Source: Lachnospiraceae bacterium
GTDB lineage: Bacteria; Bacillota; Clostridia; Lachnospirales; Lachnospiraceae
Length of the DNA: 64,000 nt
Direction: 5' to 3'
NCBI GenBank assembly: GCA_024403555.1
Contig: JAKSRP010000005.1
Span: 1-64,000 of the forward strand
Positions within the stretch are counted from its first letter, which is position 1, and each line of letters opens with the position of its first letter. The notes under the pieces were generated by a model, which saw only the letters and a program-made list of their open reading frames with translations, had not been told where the DNA came from and ran no database searches. Positions 1-7,567 of this stretch are shown here, one piece after another. The position numbers and the translations under genes were made by a program.

Positions 1-63
1 GTCAAGCGGTTAAGACATCGCCCTTTCACGGCGGTAACACGGGTTCGATTCCCGTAGGAGTCA
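1..63 (+). tRNA. tRNA-Glu (TTC), 5' end cut by window edge
   Basis: The anticodon stem-loop reads cgccctttcacggcg, giving anticodon TTC. The T arm acgggttcgattcccgt and the 3' acceptor strand aggagtc with discriminator A follow. About ten bases of the 5' acceptor strand lie outside the window. The body closely matches the second glutamate tRNA at 3486. CCA is not encoded. Confidence 0.93.
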
Positions 64-69
64 CTATAA

Positions 70-141
70 GGCGCAGTAGCCAAGCGGTAAGGCAATGGTC
101 TGCAACACCAGTACGCACCGGTTCAAATCCGGTCTGCGCCT
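70..141 (+). tRNA. tRNA-Cys (GCA)
   Basis: The acceptor strands ggcgcag and ctgcgcc pair perfectly. The anticodon loop ctgcaac carries GCA and the T arm ccggttcaaatccgg is canonical. It sits 6 nt after tRNA-Glu and 15 nt before the initiator tRNA, so the three are probably one tRNA transcript. Confidence 0.95.
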
Positions 142-156
142 TTTTTATTTTAATAT

Positions 157-230
<74 letters not shown>

Positions 231-233
231 CTC

Positions 234-262
234 AAGCAGATACGAAAGTATCTGCTTTTTTG
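234..262 (+). terminator. Terminator of the tRNA cluster
   Basis: Arms aagcagatac and gtatctgctt close a GAAA tetraloop and run into a T tract, directly after tRNA-fMet. It ends the Glu-Cys-fMet transcript. Confidence 0.88.
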
Positions 263-313
263 ATATATAGAAAATTTTCTCGTATGTATAGAATTTGTTC
301 TGGACCAATATGA

Positions 314-346
314 ATAAAAAATCGCGCTAACATAAGTTAGCGCGAA
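314..346 (-). terminator. Terminator of the cysteine desulfidase-like gene
   Basis: Arms tcgcgctaac and gttagcgcga (322-345) are followed, reading the minus strand, by TTTTTT. It lies 25 bp after the stop codon of the minus-strand gene. Confidence 0.85.
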
Positions 347-370
347 CCATTACTTTCTTATAAGAATAAT

Positions 371-1663
371 CTAACAATCACCTTTTGTCATCATACGAAT
401 GATTTCTTCGTTGGTAGTTGCCATAGCAACACTTCCAAGATGTCCGAAATTCTTAATAGAATTTTCCACACCTTTCATAACTAATCCATCTCCAGCATAG
501 AACTGCTGGCCATTTTTAAACATTTCATAGCCGAGAATTCCTGCTTCCACAGACATTGCAATTTTAGCAGCACAAGATGCTTTTGCACCATCACATACAA
601 TACCAGATGTAATGGCAAGCGCATTGACAATAGTATGAGCAATGTCATCTAAATTGCCTCCACATACATAGGCGATTCCTGCGCCAGCTCCAGCACCTGC
701 ACTTACTGCACCACAATATGCAGAAAGTCTGCCAATGCTTGTCTTTTCATGAATGGTGATTAAATTCGAAATCAAAAGACCACGGAGTAGACGATCCTCA
801 GAGACAAGCATTTCCCTTGCATATACAATCACAGGAAGAGAAGCAGTCATTCCCTGATTTCCACTACCGGAATTAATTACAACTGGCATCTCACAGCCAC
901 TCATTCTCGCATCAGAGCCAGCCGCTGCATAAGCTTTTGCTTTCGCACGAAGAGAATAGCCACCTGCATTTAAAAGCACTTTTCCAATATTAGCCCCATA
1001 TGAATGCATCAAACCTTCTTTTGCGATGTTCATATTGCAACTGATTTGACGATTTAATAATTCACGGACATCATCAAGATTGCAGGTTGTAGCAAAATCA
1101 TAGATTTTCTCTACTGAAAGAAGTGAATAATCAAGAGGAATCTCTTTCTTAGCAGGTTCTACAGAGTCATGTTCTTTCTTATATATAATAGAACCATTCT
1201 TTTTCATCTCTACAATGTTGGTATGCTCATTAGAGATACGTACACTAGCACTTTCTTCTCCAGCCCAGACATGAATGATTAAGTCCAAAAGTTGATCGGA
1301 GATCAACGGTTTCACCGAAAAAGAAGCAGAGTCCATAAATTCAGCCAGTTTGATCTTATCCATTTCAGATACCGAAGAGATTACTTCTAGTTCTTTTGAT
1401 GCATCTCCAGCAATGATGCCAATAGCAGCTGCTGTTTCTAATCCTTTACGGCCACCCGTATTTGGTACAATGACACTCTTTACATTTTTGATGATGTTAC
1501 CACTTGCCTCGATAATCACTTTGTCGGGAACATTTGCTAAAAGGGTAGTTGCTTTTGCAGCACAAAAAGCTACAGCAATTGGTTCTGTACAGCCCATGGC
1601 ACAGACCAGCTCCCGATGGAGGATATCTACGTAGGTCTGGTAGCATAAATCTGTTTTCTTCAT
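371..1663 (-). CDS. L-cysteine desulfidase / UPF0597 (serine dehydratase alpha-like) family protein
   Basis: This 430-aa protein matches the YhaM/CyuA (UPF0597, SDH_alpha) family. Members cleave L-cysteine to pyruvate, sulfide and ammonia with an oxygen-labile [4Fe-4S] cluster. The GCTEP motif at residues 24-28 near the N terminus and the C-terminal pair of cysteine-bearing stretches (YCGAVSAGAGAGAG and CDGAKASCAAK) are the expected cluster and active-site segments, and the length is full. It stands alone with its own promoter and terminator, divergent from mscL. The start ATG follows a weak Shine-Dalgarno. Whether it prefers cysteine or another amino acid cannot be read from sequence. Confidence 0.88.
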   Translation of the reverse strand: MKKTDLCYQTYVDILHRELVCAMGCTEPIAVAFCAAKATTLLANVPDKVIIEASGNIIKNVKSVIVPNTGGRKGLETAAAIGIIAGDASKELEVISSVSEMDKIKLAEFMDSASFSVKPLISDQLLDLIIHVWAGEESASVRISNEHTNIVEMKKNGSIIYKKEHDSVEPAKKEIPLDYSLLSVEKIYDFATTCNLDDVRELLNRQISCNMNIAKEGLMHSYGANIGKVLLNAGGYSLRAKAKAYAAAGSDARMSGCEMPVVINSGSGNQGMTASLPVIVYAREMLVSEDRLLRGLLISNLITIHEKTSIGRLSAYCGAVSAGAGAGAGIAYVCGGNLDDIAHTIVNALAITSGIVCDGAKASCAAKIAMSVEAGILGYEMFKNGQQFYAGDGLVMKGVENSIKNFGHLGSVAMATTNEEIIRMMTKGDC

Positions 1664-1704
1664 GATTCAATTTTCTCACTTTCATATATATATTCCATAA
1701 TATT

Positions 1705-1733
1705 ATTGTAGCTAGGTTTTTTTATTTGTACAA
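1705..1733 (-). promoter_or_regulatory. Promoter of the cysteine desulfidase-like gene
   Basis: Read on the minus strand: TTGTAC (1728-1733), a 17-bp spacer and TACAAT (1705-1710), 42 bp upstream of the start codon. Confidence 0.6.
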
Positions 1734-1745
1734 TCGCAAAAAAGA

Positions 1746-1774
1746 TTGATTTTATGCGATTTATGCGTTAGAAT
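1746..1774 (+). promoter_or_regulatory. Promoter of mscL
   Basis: TTGATT (1746-1751), a 17-bp spacer and TAGAAT (1769-1774) lie about 110 bp upstream of mscL, divergent from the preceding promoter. Confidence 0.55.
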
Positions 1775-1885
1775 ATCTGACAGTGTGTGTGAAAAAAACA
1801 GCTTCATACAGCTTTTATATAGATCAGGTAACAAAAGTAATAAAAAGTAAATGAGTATAATTTATTTAGTAGAAAGAGGTAAAAA

Positions 1886-2299
1886 ATGAGCGCATTCATG
1901 AAAGAATTTAAAGAGTTTGCACTTCGTGGCAACGTAATTGATTTAGCAATTGGTGTTTTAATTGGTGGAGCTTTCTCTGGTTTAGTTGGTTCCTTAACAG
2001 AAAACATCATCAATCCAATCATCGCATGTGTAGGCAGCACAGAAGTTGGTTTTGTAATCCCATTAATCAATGGTAACGTAATCAACATTGGAGCATTCAT
2101 TTCTTCTATCATCAACTTCATCATCATGGCATTTGTAATCTTCATGATCATGAAATCCTTAAACAAAATTGCTTCTATCGGTGAAAAGAAAGAAGAACCA
2201 GTTGAAGAAGAACCAACAACAAAAGTTTGCCCATACTGCAAGAGCGAAATCGCAATCGATGCTACAAAATGTCCACATTGTACATCTGATGTAGAATAA
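1886..2299 (+). CDS. mscL: Large-conductance mechanosensitive channel MscL with C-terminal zinc ribbon
   Basis: MscL forms a homopentameric membrane pore that opens under membrane tension to release solutes during hypo-osmotic shock. The N-terminal FKEFALRGNVIDLAIGVLIG is the classic amphipathic helix plus TM1 signature; a short periplasmic loop and TM2 (about residues 70-92) follow. After an acidic linker the C terminus has a four-cysteine zinc ribbon (C115, C118, C129, C132), an extension known in some Firmicute MscL proteins but absent from E. coli. RBS gaaagaggt precedes the ATG. It is monocistronic. Confidence 0.96.
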   Translation: MSAFMKEFKEFALRGNVIDLAIGVLIGGAFSGLVGSLTENIINPIIACVGSTEVGFVIPLINGNVINIGAFISSIINFIIMAFVIFMIMKSLNKIASIGEKKEEPVEEEPTTKVCPYCKSEIAIDATKCPHCTSDVE

Positions 2300-2501
2300 T
2301 TCGAAGGCAATCTATAATAGAGAATATATTTATGGAAGTACCGATGCTTTATATATGATGTTTAGAGCAGATGATAAAGCAAATCTTGCAGGAAGTATCT
2401 TTGCAGGAAATAATGTGATGTATATGGCAGTTCTTGCTGGTGCTGTCGCAGTAGTAGCTGCTGTGGTTGTTACCAGAAAAAGAAAAATGAAAGAAATTTA
2501 A
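2292..2501 (+). pseudogene. C-terminal remnant of a membrane-anchored surface protein
   Basis: One open frame runs with no start codon near its beginning and ends at 2501. It encodes a tail with YGSTDALYMMFRADD, then a hydrophobic stretch of small residues (MAVLAGAVAVVAAVVV) and the basic end TRKRKMKEI. That is the layout of a C-terminal membrane anchor with a positive stop-transfer tail. An internal ATG (2355) has no Shine-Dalgarno. I read it as the leftover 3' end of a lost gene; a 49-aa small membrane protein is the alternative. Confidence 0.45.
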
Positions 2502-2504
2502 ACG

Positions 2505-2546
2505 AAAGACCTCTCAGCATAAAATGTGTGTTGAGAGGTCTTTTTG
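2505..2546 (+). terminator. Terminator after the mscL region
   Basis: Arms aaagacctctca (2505-2516) and tgagaggtcttt (2532-2543), followed by a T run. Confidence 0.85.
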
Positions 2547-2602
2547 ATAGAAATATGAAAAACGGGGCGAAACATCTGCTGTATAATTGGAGGTGTTGAA
2601 TT

Positions 2603-2665
2603 ATGTATAGAAAACATTCTGAAATAATTAAAGAATGGATTCAGAATTCAAATAAAGCATTATAA
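2603..2665 (+). pseudogene. 20-codon N-terminal remnant resembling an AAA_14/DUF4143 ATPase
   Basis: An RBS (ggaggtg at 2589-2595) precedes an ORF reading MYRKHSEIIKEWIQNSNKAL and then a stop. This resembles the extreme N terminus of AAA_14/DUF4143 ATPases, where the next residues would be the Walker A strand. Nothing of the ATPase core follows, so it is probably a decayed gene that kept its start signals. The family assignment rests on recalled similarity over 20 residues only. Confidence 0.4.
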
Positions 2666-2676
2666 GAAATATGCAT

Positions 2677-2727
2677 AAAACGGGTGATTGTACTAATAAT
2701 ATTTTTAGGCAATCACCCGTTTTTCAA
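2677..2727. terminator. Bidirectional terminator before the DUF1847 gene
   Basis: Arms aaaacgggtgattg and caatcacccgttttt flank an AT-rich loop. T runs follow on both strands. It most plausibly ends the minus-strand DUF1847 transcript. Confidence 0.7.
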
Positions 2728-2732
2728 CAGTT

Positions 2733-3389
2733 TCATTCACTATATTCCATCGGTTCTAATAAATTTTTGTAGAAAGAATGTGTCTGATACAATCCGGCGC
2801 AGGAATTATGGGCAAGCACGCGGTCTTTGACTACAAGTGTTGTGGTTGGCACCTTCACATATTTCTGGAAAAGGATATCGTGCCCAACACAAAGCCCCAT
2901 AACGATGCACAAATCAATATTTGCTTCATTGATCAGCTCTGCCTGCATGATTGGATTGCAAATGTTTGGTCCCTGGGTGATAATTTCATCTGGAATATTC
3001 AAGTCTTTTTTTGAAATCGCCCCAACCTTGCAGCATGCGGAAAATACTTCGAAACCGTTTGTGCGAAGGATTCGGGTTAAGGTCTGGGATTCTTTTAAGA
3101 GAGCCGTGCAGGTGGCGATACCGATTCGCTTGCAGCCCATGGCCTTGGCCATGAGAACCGTTTCTTCCACGCGAGTGATGGTTCCGTAGGTATCAGCCTG
3201 AATCTTACAGGCATTCATCATAATGGCGTTGTTATATTCATCGTCGTTATATTTGGCAGTAACATTTGCCAGGTCATCGGATGAGGTGTTCTTGGTCAGG
3301 CAAAAGTCAGGATAGAGCGCTTCGTTGCTCTTCTGGCATGCCTTGCGGCCACAGTCCACGCAGGACTTACAAGGATCTTTGATGTTCAT
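2733..3389 (-). CDS. DUF1847 domain-containing cysteine-rich protein
   Basis: This 218-aa protein opens with a metal-binding style cysteine cluster (CKSCVDCGRKAC within the first 20 residues, then a further Cys). The rest is an alpha/beta region with conserved segments IGIATCTALLKE, FEVFSACCKVG and CIVMGLCVGHD. This pattern is the DUF1847 family of anaerobes, whose function is unknown; the cysteines suggest binding of a metal or Fe-S cluster. RBS ggaaaaacgcc is weak. It is a single gene between its terminator and a tRNA gene read from the opposite strand. Confidence 0.82.
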   Translation of the reverse strand: MNIKDPCKSCVDCGRKACQKSNEALYPDFCLTKNTSSDDLANVTAKYNDDEYNNAIMMNACKIQADTYGTITRVEETVLMAKAMGCKRIGIATCTALLKESQTLTRILRTNGFEVFSACCKVGAISKKDLNIPDEIITQGPNICNPIMQAELINEANIDLCIVMGLCVGHDILFQKYVKVPTTTLVVKDRVLAHNSCAGLYQTHSFYKNLLEPMEYSE

Positions 3390-3485
3390 GGCGTTTTTCC
3401 TTTCTGTGTTTCTATAGACAGTATAGCAAATCCTTGCAAAACTGGCATCCAGGTATTATAATATTTTTGGTGATAAAATTAATAA

Positions 3486-3558
3486 GGCCCCTTGGTCAAG
3501 TGGTTCAAGACTCCGCCCTCTCACGGCGGCTACACGGGTTCGAATCCCGTAGGGGTCA
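3486..3558 (+). tRNA. tRNA-Glu (CTC)
   Basis: Acceptor strands ggcccct and aggggtc pair with one G-U. The anticodon loop within gccctctcacggc gives CTC, and the T arm acgggttcgaatcccgt is canonical. It complements the TTC isoacceptor at the window start. Confidence 0.94.
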
Positions 3559-3565
3559 TATATGA

Positions 3566-3602
3566 AAAAGGCTTAAAACCGTAGGTTTTAGGCCTTTTTT
3601 CA
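3566..3602 (+). terminator. Terminator of tRNA-Glu (CTC)
   Basis: Arms aaaggcttaaaacc (3567-3580) and ggttttaggccttt (3584-3597) end in a run of six T. Confidence 0.85.
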
Positions 3603-3626
3603 TATTCGGAATTTGGGTACTATTTT

Positions 3627-5012
3627 TTACGAACAATGAAATAGATCACTTAATTGTATAAAAATCATATGTTCGTCAGCATCGGTCGAGAAACCAGATT
3701 TTGATATGAAACCATATTTATAGCAATTTAAGCCTGTTTTTTCTACCTGCTCTATTTCAGTCTGAATCATTTCCTTGGACACGGGATCTTTTCTGAATTT
3801 AGCTTCATAAAAAATGTAACCAAGAGGATCTTTTGTCACAATATCAAACTCGCCATTTGTTCTTGTCTTCGGGTCATCGTAATAATATTTTCCGATAAGA
3901 TCAAATGGAGGATCCAGTTCTCCGGCTTTATTTTTACGAATAAGATATTGTTTACATATGGTTTCAAAAATCTTTGGAACATATTGTTCCTCAAAGTCCT
4001 TTTTAATATAACGGTCAAAGAAAACATCAGAATCCATAACATTCATCTGAGACAGATATCGATAAATGTAGCGATAGTAGAATAATGACAAATTGTCGAT
4101 AATATAATACCCGGTTTTTCTTTTGTTAGTAGGGTTATTAATTGGAGATTCTTTGATTACCATCTCCATTCGGATTAATTTATCCAGTACATCAACTAGA
4201 GTTGGTGAACTGCTCACATGTGATTGCGACAGGATATCATTAAATCTGGAAAAACCCTTAGATAATGCATCAAAAACTTCATTGGCATTTGTAATTCTGG
4301 ATATTTCAGATTTCAGGTACATGGAAACTTCATTTTCTAATCTAGCTCCAGGAGAAGCAATCAATTCGATGATGTTTTCACGTACGGAAAGTTCAGAATC
4401 AATCAATTTGTTGTAGTATGGAATGCCACCAAACACACTATACAACTGTATCTTTTCTTCATCGGAAAAATCCGGATAAAAAAGAGAAGATTCGAAGTAA
4501 TCCATTGGCTTTAGATCGATTGTCAGATCAACACGGCCAAACAGAGGATTTTCACGCATGAGTAGTGACTTCATGGTATCAACATAAGAACCGCAAAGAA
4601 TAAGCTTCAGTCTGGAAGTATCTCTATGTTTGTCAATTAATGATTGCAGAATACTATCAATCCCTTTGACATTTTCTCGTAAATAAGGATATTCATCTAA
4701 TACAAGAATTAGGGATTCATCGGTTGCAGTGTTAAATAAGTAATCTAAAAGCATCTCTATGCCCTGAAAAGCAGGGGTTGGGAAATGAAAGAGTTCACCT
4801 ACAAGGACAGAAAGGCTGCCAACATTATTTGCTTCTGTGGTCTGCTTGCATTCATAATAGATACTCTTTCCACTATGTTCACGAAGACATTGCTTAATCA
4901 ATTCACTTTTACCAACCCTTCTCCGGCCATATATTAAGGATATCTGCATTGTGTTTTTTCTTAAATTTCGATTGATTTTATTTCTTTCTGATTCACGACC
5001 ATAAAAAATCAT
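3627..5012 (-). CDS. AAA ATPase with C-terminal DUF234 (nuclease-like) domain
   Basis: This 461-aa protein has an N-terminal P-loop ATPase of the archaeal ATPase_2 type: Walker A YGRRRVGKSEL near residue 29 and Walker B LILVLDEYPYL near residue 100. A winged-helix region follows. The C-terminal DUF234 segment has GEFDIV and later FYEAKF, an arrangement resembling a PD-(D/E)XK nuclease core. The family is often mobile and of unknown function; defence or plasmid-addiction roles have been guessed. A perfect consensus promoter and strikingly repeated operator sequences lie upstream, implying tight regulation. No partner gene is adjacent. Confidence 0.85.
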   Translation of the reverse strand: MIFYGRESERNKINRNLRKNTMQISLIYGRRRVGKSELIKQCLREHSGKSIYYECKQTTEANNVGSLSVLVGELFHFPTPAFQGIEMLLDYLFNTATDESLILVLDEYPYLRENVKGIDSILQSLIDKHRDTSRLKLILCGSYVDTMKSLLMRENPLFGRVDLTIDLKPMDYFESSLFYPDFSDEEKIQLYSVFGGIPYYNKLIDSELSVRENIIELIASPGARLENEVSMYLKSEISRITNANEVFDALSKGFSRFNDILSQSHVSSSPTLVDVLDKLIRMEMVIKESPINNPTNKRKTGYYIIDNLSLFYYRYIYRYLSQMNVMDSDVFFDRYIKKDFEEQYVPKIFETICKQYLIRKNKAGELDPPFDLIGKYYYDDPKTRTNGEFDIVTKDPLGYIFYEAKFRKDPVSKEMIQTEIEQVEKTGLNCYKYGFISKSGFSTDADEHMIFIQLSDLFHCS

Positions 5013-5031
5013 GTTAACTCGACCTCCTCCG

Positions 5032-5117
5032 ACTCGATTTATATCGAGTTAATTATAGGATAGATAGAAATAGATGTCAAGTTTATTCGGATGAAACCGA
5101 GTCGAATAAAACCGAGT
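5032..5117 (-). promoter_or_regulatory. Consensus promoter with inverted and direct operator repeats for the AAA ATPase gene
   Basis: On the minus strand, TTGACA (5075-5080), a 17-bp spacer and TATAAT (5052-5057) form a perfect sigma-A promoter. Just upstream of -35 are two adjoining 15-bp direct repeats (5088-5102 and 5103-5117), each ending in accgagt as read on the plus strand. Across the start region is the inverted repeat ACTCGAT-ttat-ATCGAGT (5032-5049). All share the core actcg, as does the sequence next to the start codon (taactcga). Confidence 0.7.
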
Positions 5118-5235
5118 AAAATGTGCGTTGGTTTCTTCCGATATAATAATACGACTATATTTTTGTGTTTCATTCCATTTTTTATCCAACACTTTTGGGG
5201 GTAAAATTGTATCTATAGTGAAAGGAGGAAATGAC

Positions 5236-5697
5236 ATGGACTTTAAAGTCATCTATGAAACATACGTAGATATGGTTTACCGAATATGTTTTACTTACAT
5301 GAAAAATGTTCCTGATACGGAAGATGCTGTGCAGGAAGTATTTGTGAAACTGCTTCGTCACGGATTACTTTTTGATAATCAAGAACATGTAAAAGCATGG
5401 CTAATTGTCACAGCTTCTAATCACTGTAAGAATATGTTGAAATATTGGTGGAGAAAACGAAAAAATCTGGAGGACTATGTGGAAATCATCGGTGATTCAC
5501 AGATTGTTGTGGATGAGACGATGGAAATGATTCTTAATCTGCCAGTAAAATATAAAACCGTGGTCTATCTCTATTATTATGAAGGATACAACAGTACCCA
5601 GATTGGAGAGATGCTAGGAAAACCACCTTCTACAATACGCAGTGACCTGCGCTTAGCAAGAAATATATTAAAGAAAAAGATGGAGGAAGGTTTATGA
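5236..5697 (+). CDS. ECF-type RNA polymerase sigma factor
   Basis: A 153-aa sigma-70 family protein. Region 2 occupies roughly residues 5-70 (YVDMVYRICFTYMKNVPDTEDAVQ, with the DTEDAVQEVF core). Region 4 sits at about residues 95-150, with a helix-turn-helix around GYNSTQIGEMLGKPPSTIRS. The start is the ATG after aaaggagg (5221-5227), not an upstream in-frame codon, which gives the normal family length. It overlaps the next gene by 4 nt (ATGA), a common ECF sigma/anti-sigma arrangement. The upstream segment around tccaacacttttggggg could hold an autoregulated promoter, but this is only inference. Confidence 0.9.
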   Translation: MDFKVIYETYVDMVYRICFTYMKNVPDTEDAVQEVFVKLLRHGLLFDNQEHVKAWLIVTASNHCKNMLKYWWRKRKNLEDYVEIIGDSQIVVDETMEMILNLPVKYKTVVYLYYYEGYNSTQIGEMLGKPPSTIRSDLRLARNILKKKMEEGL

Positions 5698-6743
5698 GAG
5701 AACGTATTCAGAATTCCTATAAAAAGATTGCTCCATGTGAGTCAGAAAAAGATAGGATGTTACAAAATATTATGAATAATAAAGAGGAAACAAATATGAG
5801 AAAACTTACAAATGTAAGGAAAATTGCAAGTGTAGCAGTAATGGTGCTTTGCTTGTTGGTGGTGTCTGGAACTACCTATGCAGGCGTGAAATGGTATCAG
5901 GCAAAACAGATAGCAGAACGTCTGGGTGAAAAGAAATTAGCCAGATATTTTGGAGAAACGAATCCAGTGATAAAAGAAACAGGCGCTTATCGAATTGCTT
6001 TTCTGGGTGTTGTCAGCGGAAAGAATATCAGCAGTCAAATGGGGGATGTTAATCAGAAAAAGACTTATGCAGCAGTTGCTGTGGAACGAAAAGATGGACA
6101 AGATATGACAGAAGAGGATGTGGTGGTAATCAGTCCTTTTGTGAAGGGCGTGGATCCACAGCTTTTTAATATATATACATTGAATGGTGGTGCGATTTCT
6201 ACCTATATGGATGGAATATATTATGGAATCGCTGATTGTACGGATCTGGAGATATTTGCAGACAGAGGTGTATACCTTGGTGTGATGGACGGACCCGCGA
6301 TGAAAAAAGCATATATATTTGATCAGAAAAGTGGTGAAATAACTTCTGATGAAAGCTATAAAGGTTTGAATGCGTTATTTAAAATTCCATTGGATAAAAA
6401 GCTGGGAGATGAGAAAAAGGCGCAAGCTTATCTGTCGGGACTTTCAGATCAGTTGGAAAATGATGAGGCAGAGGGTGTTGATGAAACAAATATAGATGAC
6501 GTTCTTGCCCATGCGACTTATATGGAAGGCTCTAGAAAGGAAGTAAAACCAGATGATGCTGGAATGATTCATTATGTAGATAAAGATACAGGGCTTGATG
6601 CTATGGTTCATAAGGAAACCGTTGTGGAGGGCGAAAAGACATATATTATTTCTGAAGATGATAACGGAAAATATGTCTATGTCTTTGAAAAAGAAGAAAA
6701 TAAGTATTTTGTCAGCGGATATAAAATGAAATACGCATCCTAA
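5694..6743 (+). CDS. Membrane-anchored protein, probable anti-sigma partner of the ECF sigma factor
   Basis: This 349-aa protein has a short N-terminal cytoplasmic part of about 45 residues, one transmembrane segment (VAVMVLCLLVVSGTTYAGV) and a large extracytoplasmic domain rich in charged residues. Its ATGA overlap with the sigma gene and its topology fit a sigma-regulating sensor as in many Firmicute ECF pairs. I see no canonical zinc-containing anti-sigma motif, and the outer domain belongs to no family I can name with confidence (DUF4179-like proteins share this layout). The ligand or stress sensed is unknown. Confidence 0.68.
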   Translation: MRERIQNSYKKIAPCESEKDRMLQNIMNNKEETNMRKLTNVRKIASVAVMVLCLLVVSGTTYAGVKWYQAKQIAERLGEKKLARYFGETNPVIKETGAYRIAFLGVVSGKNISSQMGDVNQKKTYAAVAVERKDGQDMTEEDVVVISPFVKGVDPQLFNIYTLNGGAISTYMDGIYYGIADCTDLEIFADRGVYLGVMDGPAMKKAYIFDQKSGEITSDESYKGLNALFKIPLDKKLGDEKKAQAYLSGLSDQLENDEAEGVDETNIDDVLAHATYMEGSRKEVKPDDAGMIHYVDKDTGLDAMVHKETVVEGEKTYIISEDDNGKYVYVFEKEENKYFVSGYKMKYAS

Positions 6744-6853
6744 TTTGCACTTTTTACGGTTTTTCTTACTCTATTTTTGTCTTAAAATATAGTTATAAAT
6801 AAAGTGATCGAAACATAATCCTTCAGTGAGATAAGAAGAAAGTGGTGAATCGT

Positions 6854-7330
6854 ATGAAGTTATTATTCAAGCAGAGATTTTTTTCTTGGTTTGACAGTTA
6901 TGATATTTTTGATGAAGCAGGAAATGTTCTTTACACCGTAAAAGGACAACTTGCCTGGGGACATAAATTAGTAATTTATGATGCTGCCGGAAGAGAAGTG
7001 GGAATGGTTGTTCAGAAAGTATTAACACTTCTTCCCAAATTTGAAATTTATGAAAATGGTGGTTACCTTGGTTTTATTAGCAAGGAATTTTCCTTCCTCA
7101 GACCAAGATACAACATCGATTTCAATGGCTGGCATATCGATGGAACATTTTTAGAATGGGAATACACAATCACAGATCGTAGCGGATATACAGTTGCAGA
7201 TATCAGCAAAGACATCTGGCACATGACCGATCATTATGTGATTGATGTTAAAAATCCAGAAGATGCATTACACGCATTGATGTTTGTACTTGCCATTGAC
7301 GCAGAGAAATGTTCTAGAAATAATGGATAA
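6854..7330 (+). CDS. LURP-one-related / Tubby C-like family protein
   Basis: This 158-aa protein is a single beta-rich domain of the LURP-one-related (YxjI, DUF567) family: YDIFDEAGNVLYTVKG, LVIYDAAGREVGMV, a tandem of short strands, and a C-terminal hydrophobic helix (ALHALMFVLAID). These proteins share the Tubby C-terminal fold and may bind phosphoinositides or membranes, but bacterial members have no proven function. I start it at the ATG at 6854 because homologues begin at MKLLFKQ; two in-frame GTG codons at 6842 and 6845 are alternatives. A strong terminator follows. Confidence 0.78.
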   Translation: MKLLFKQRFFSWFDSYDIFDEAGNVLYTVKGQLAWGHKLVIYDAAGREVGMVVQKVLTLLPKFEIYENGGYLGFISKEFSFLRPRYNIDFNGWHIDGTFLEWEYTITDRSGYTVADISKDIWHMTDHYVIDVKNPEDALHALMFVLAIDAEKCSRNNG

Positions 7331-7344
7331 GTGAGAAATTTATT

Positions 7345-7376
7345 TAAAGCCCTACCTGATTAGGTGGGGCTTTATT
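7345..7376 (+). terminator. Terminator after the LURP-one-like gene
   Basis: Arms aaagccctacct (7346-7357) and aggtggggcttt (7362-7373) close a four-base loop. Confidence 0.82.
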
Positions 7377-7396
7377 CATTATTATATCTTTTTTGA

Positions 7397-7472
7397 AACT
7401 TGTTTATATCATATTACTTAAACAAGTTGACGAAAACTTCTTTAAGTAATGTACATAAACAAGTTGACGAAA
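7397..7472. repeat. Direct and inverted repeats upstream of the ROK kinase (candidate operator)
   Basis: The 17-mer TAAACAAGTTGACGAAA occurs exactly twice (7419-7435 and 7456-7472). The first copy also forms a perfect 10-bp inverted repeat with AACTTGTTTA at 7397-7406. A further inverted pair, attacttaaa/tttaagtaat, spans 7412-7450. Their position 96-171 bp before the kinase start suggests regulator binding sites. Confidence 0.5.
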
Positions 7473-7567
7473 TCTACCTAGGGCTTATGATTATAATATA
7501 GTTCTAATTACAGATGAGCGACAGTTCTCGATTATTAATTCGTACAAAGTAAGGAGTGTGGATCAAC

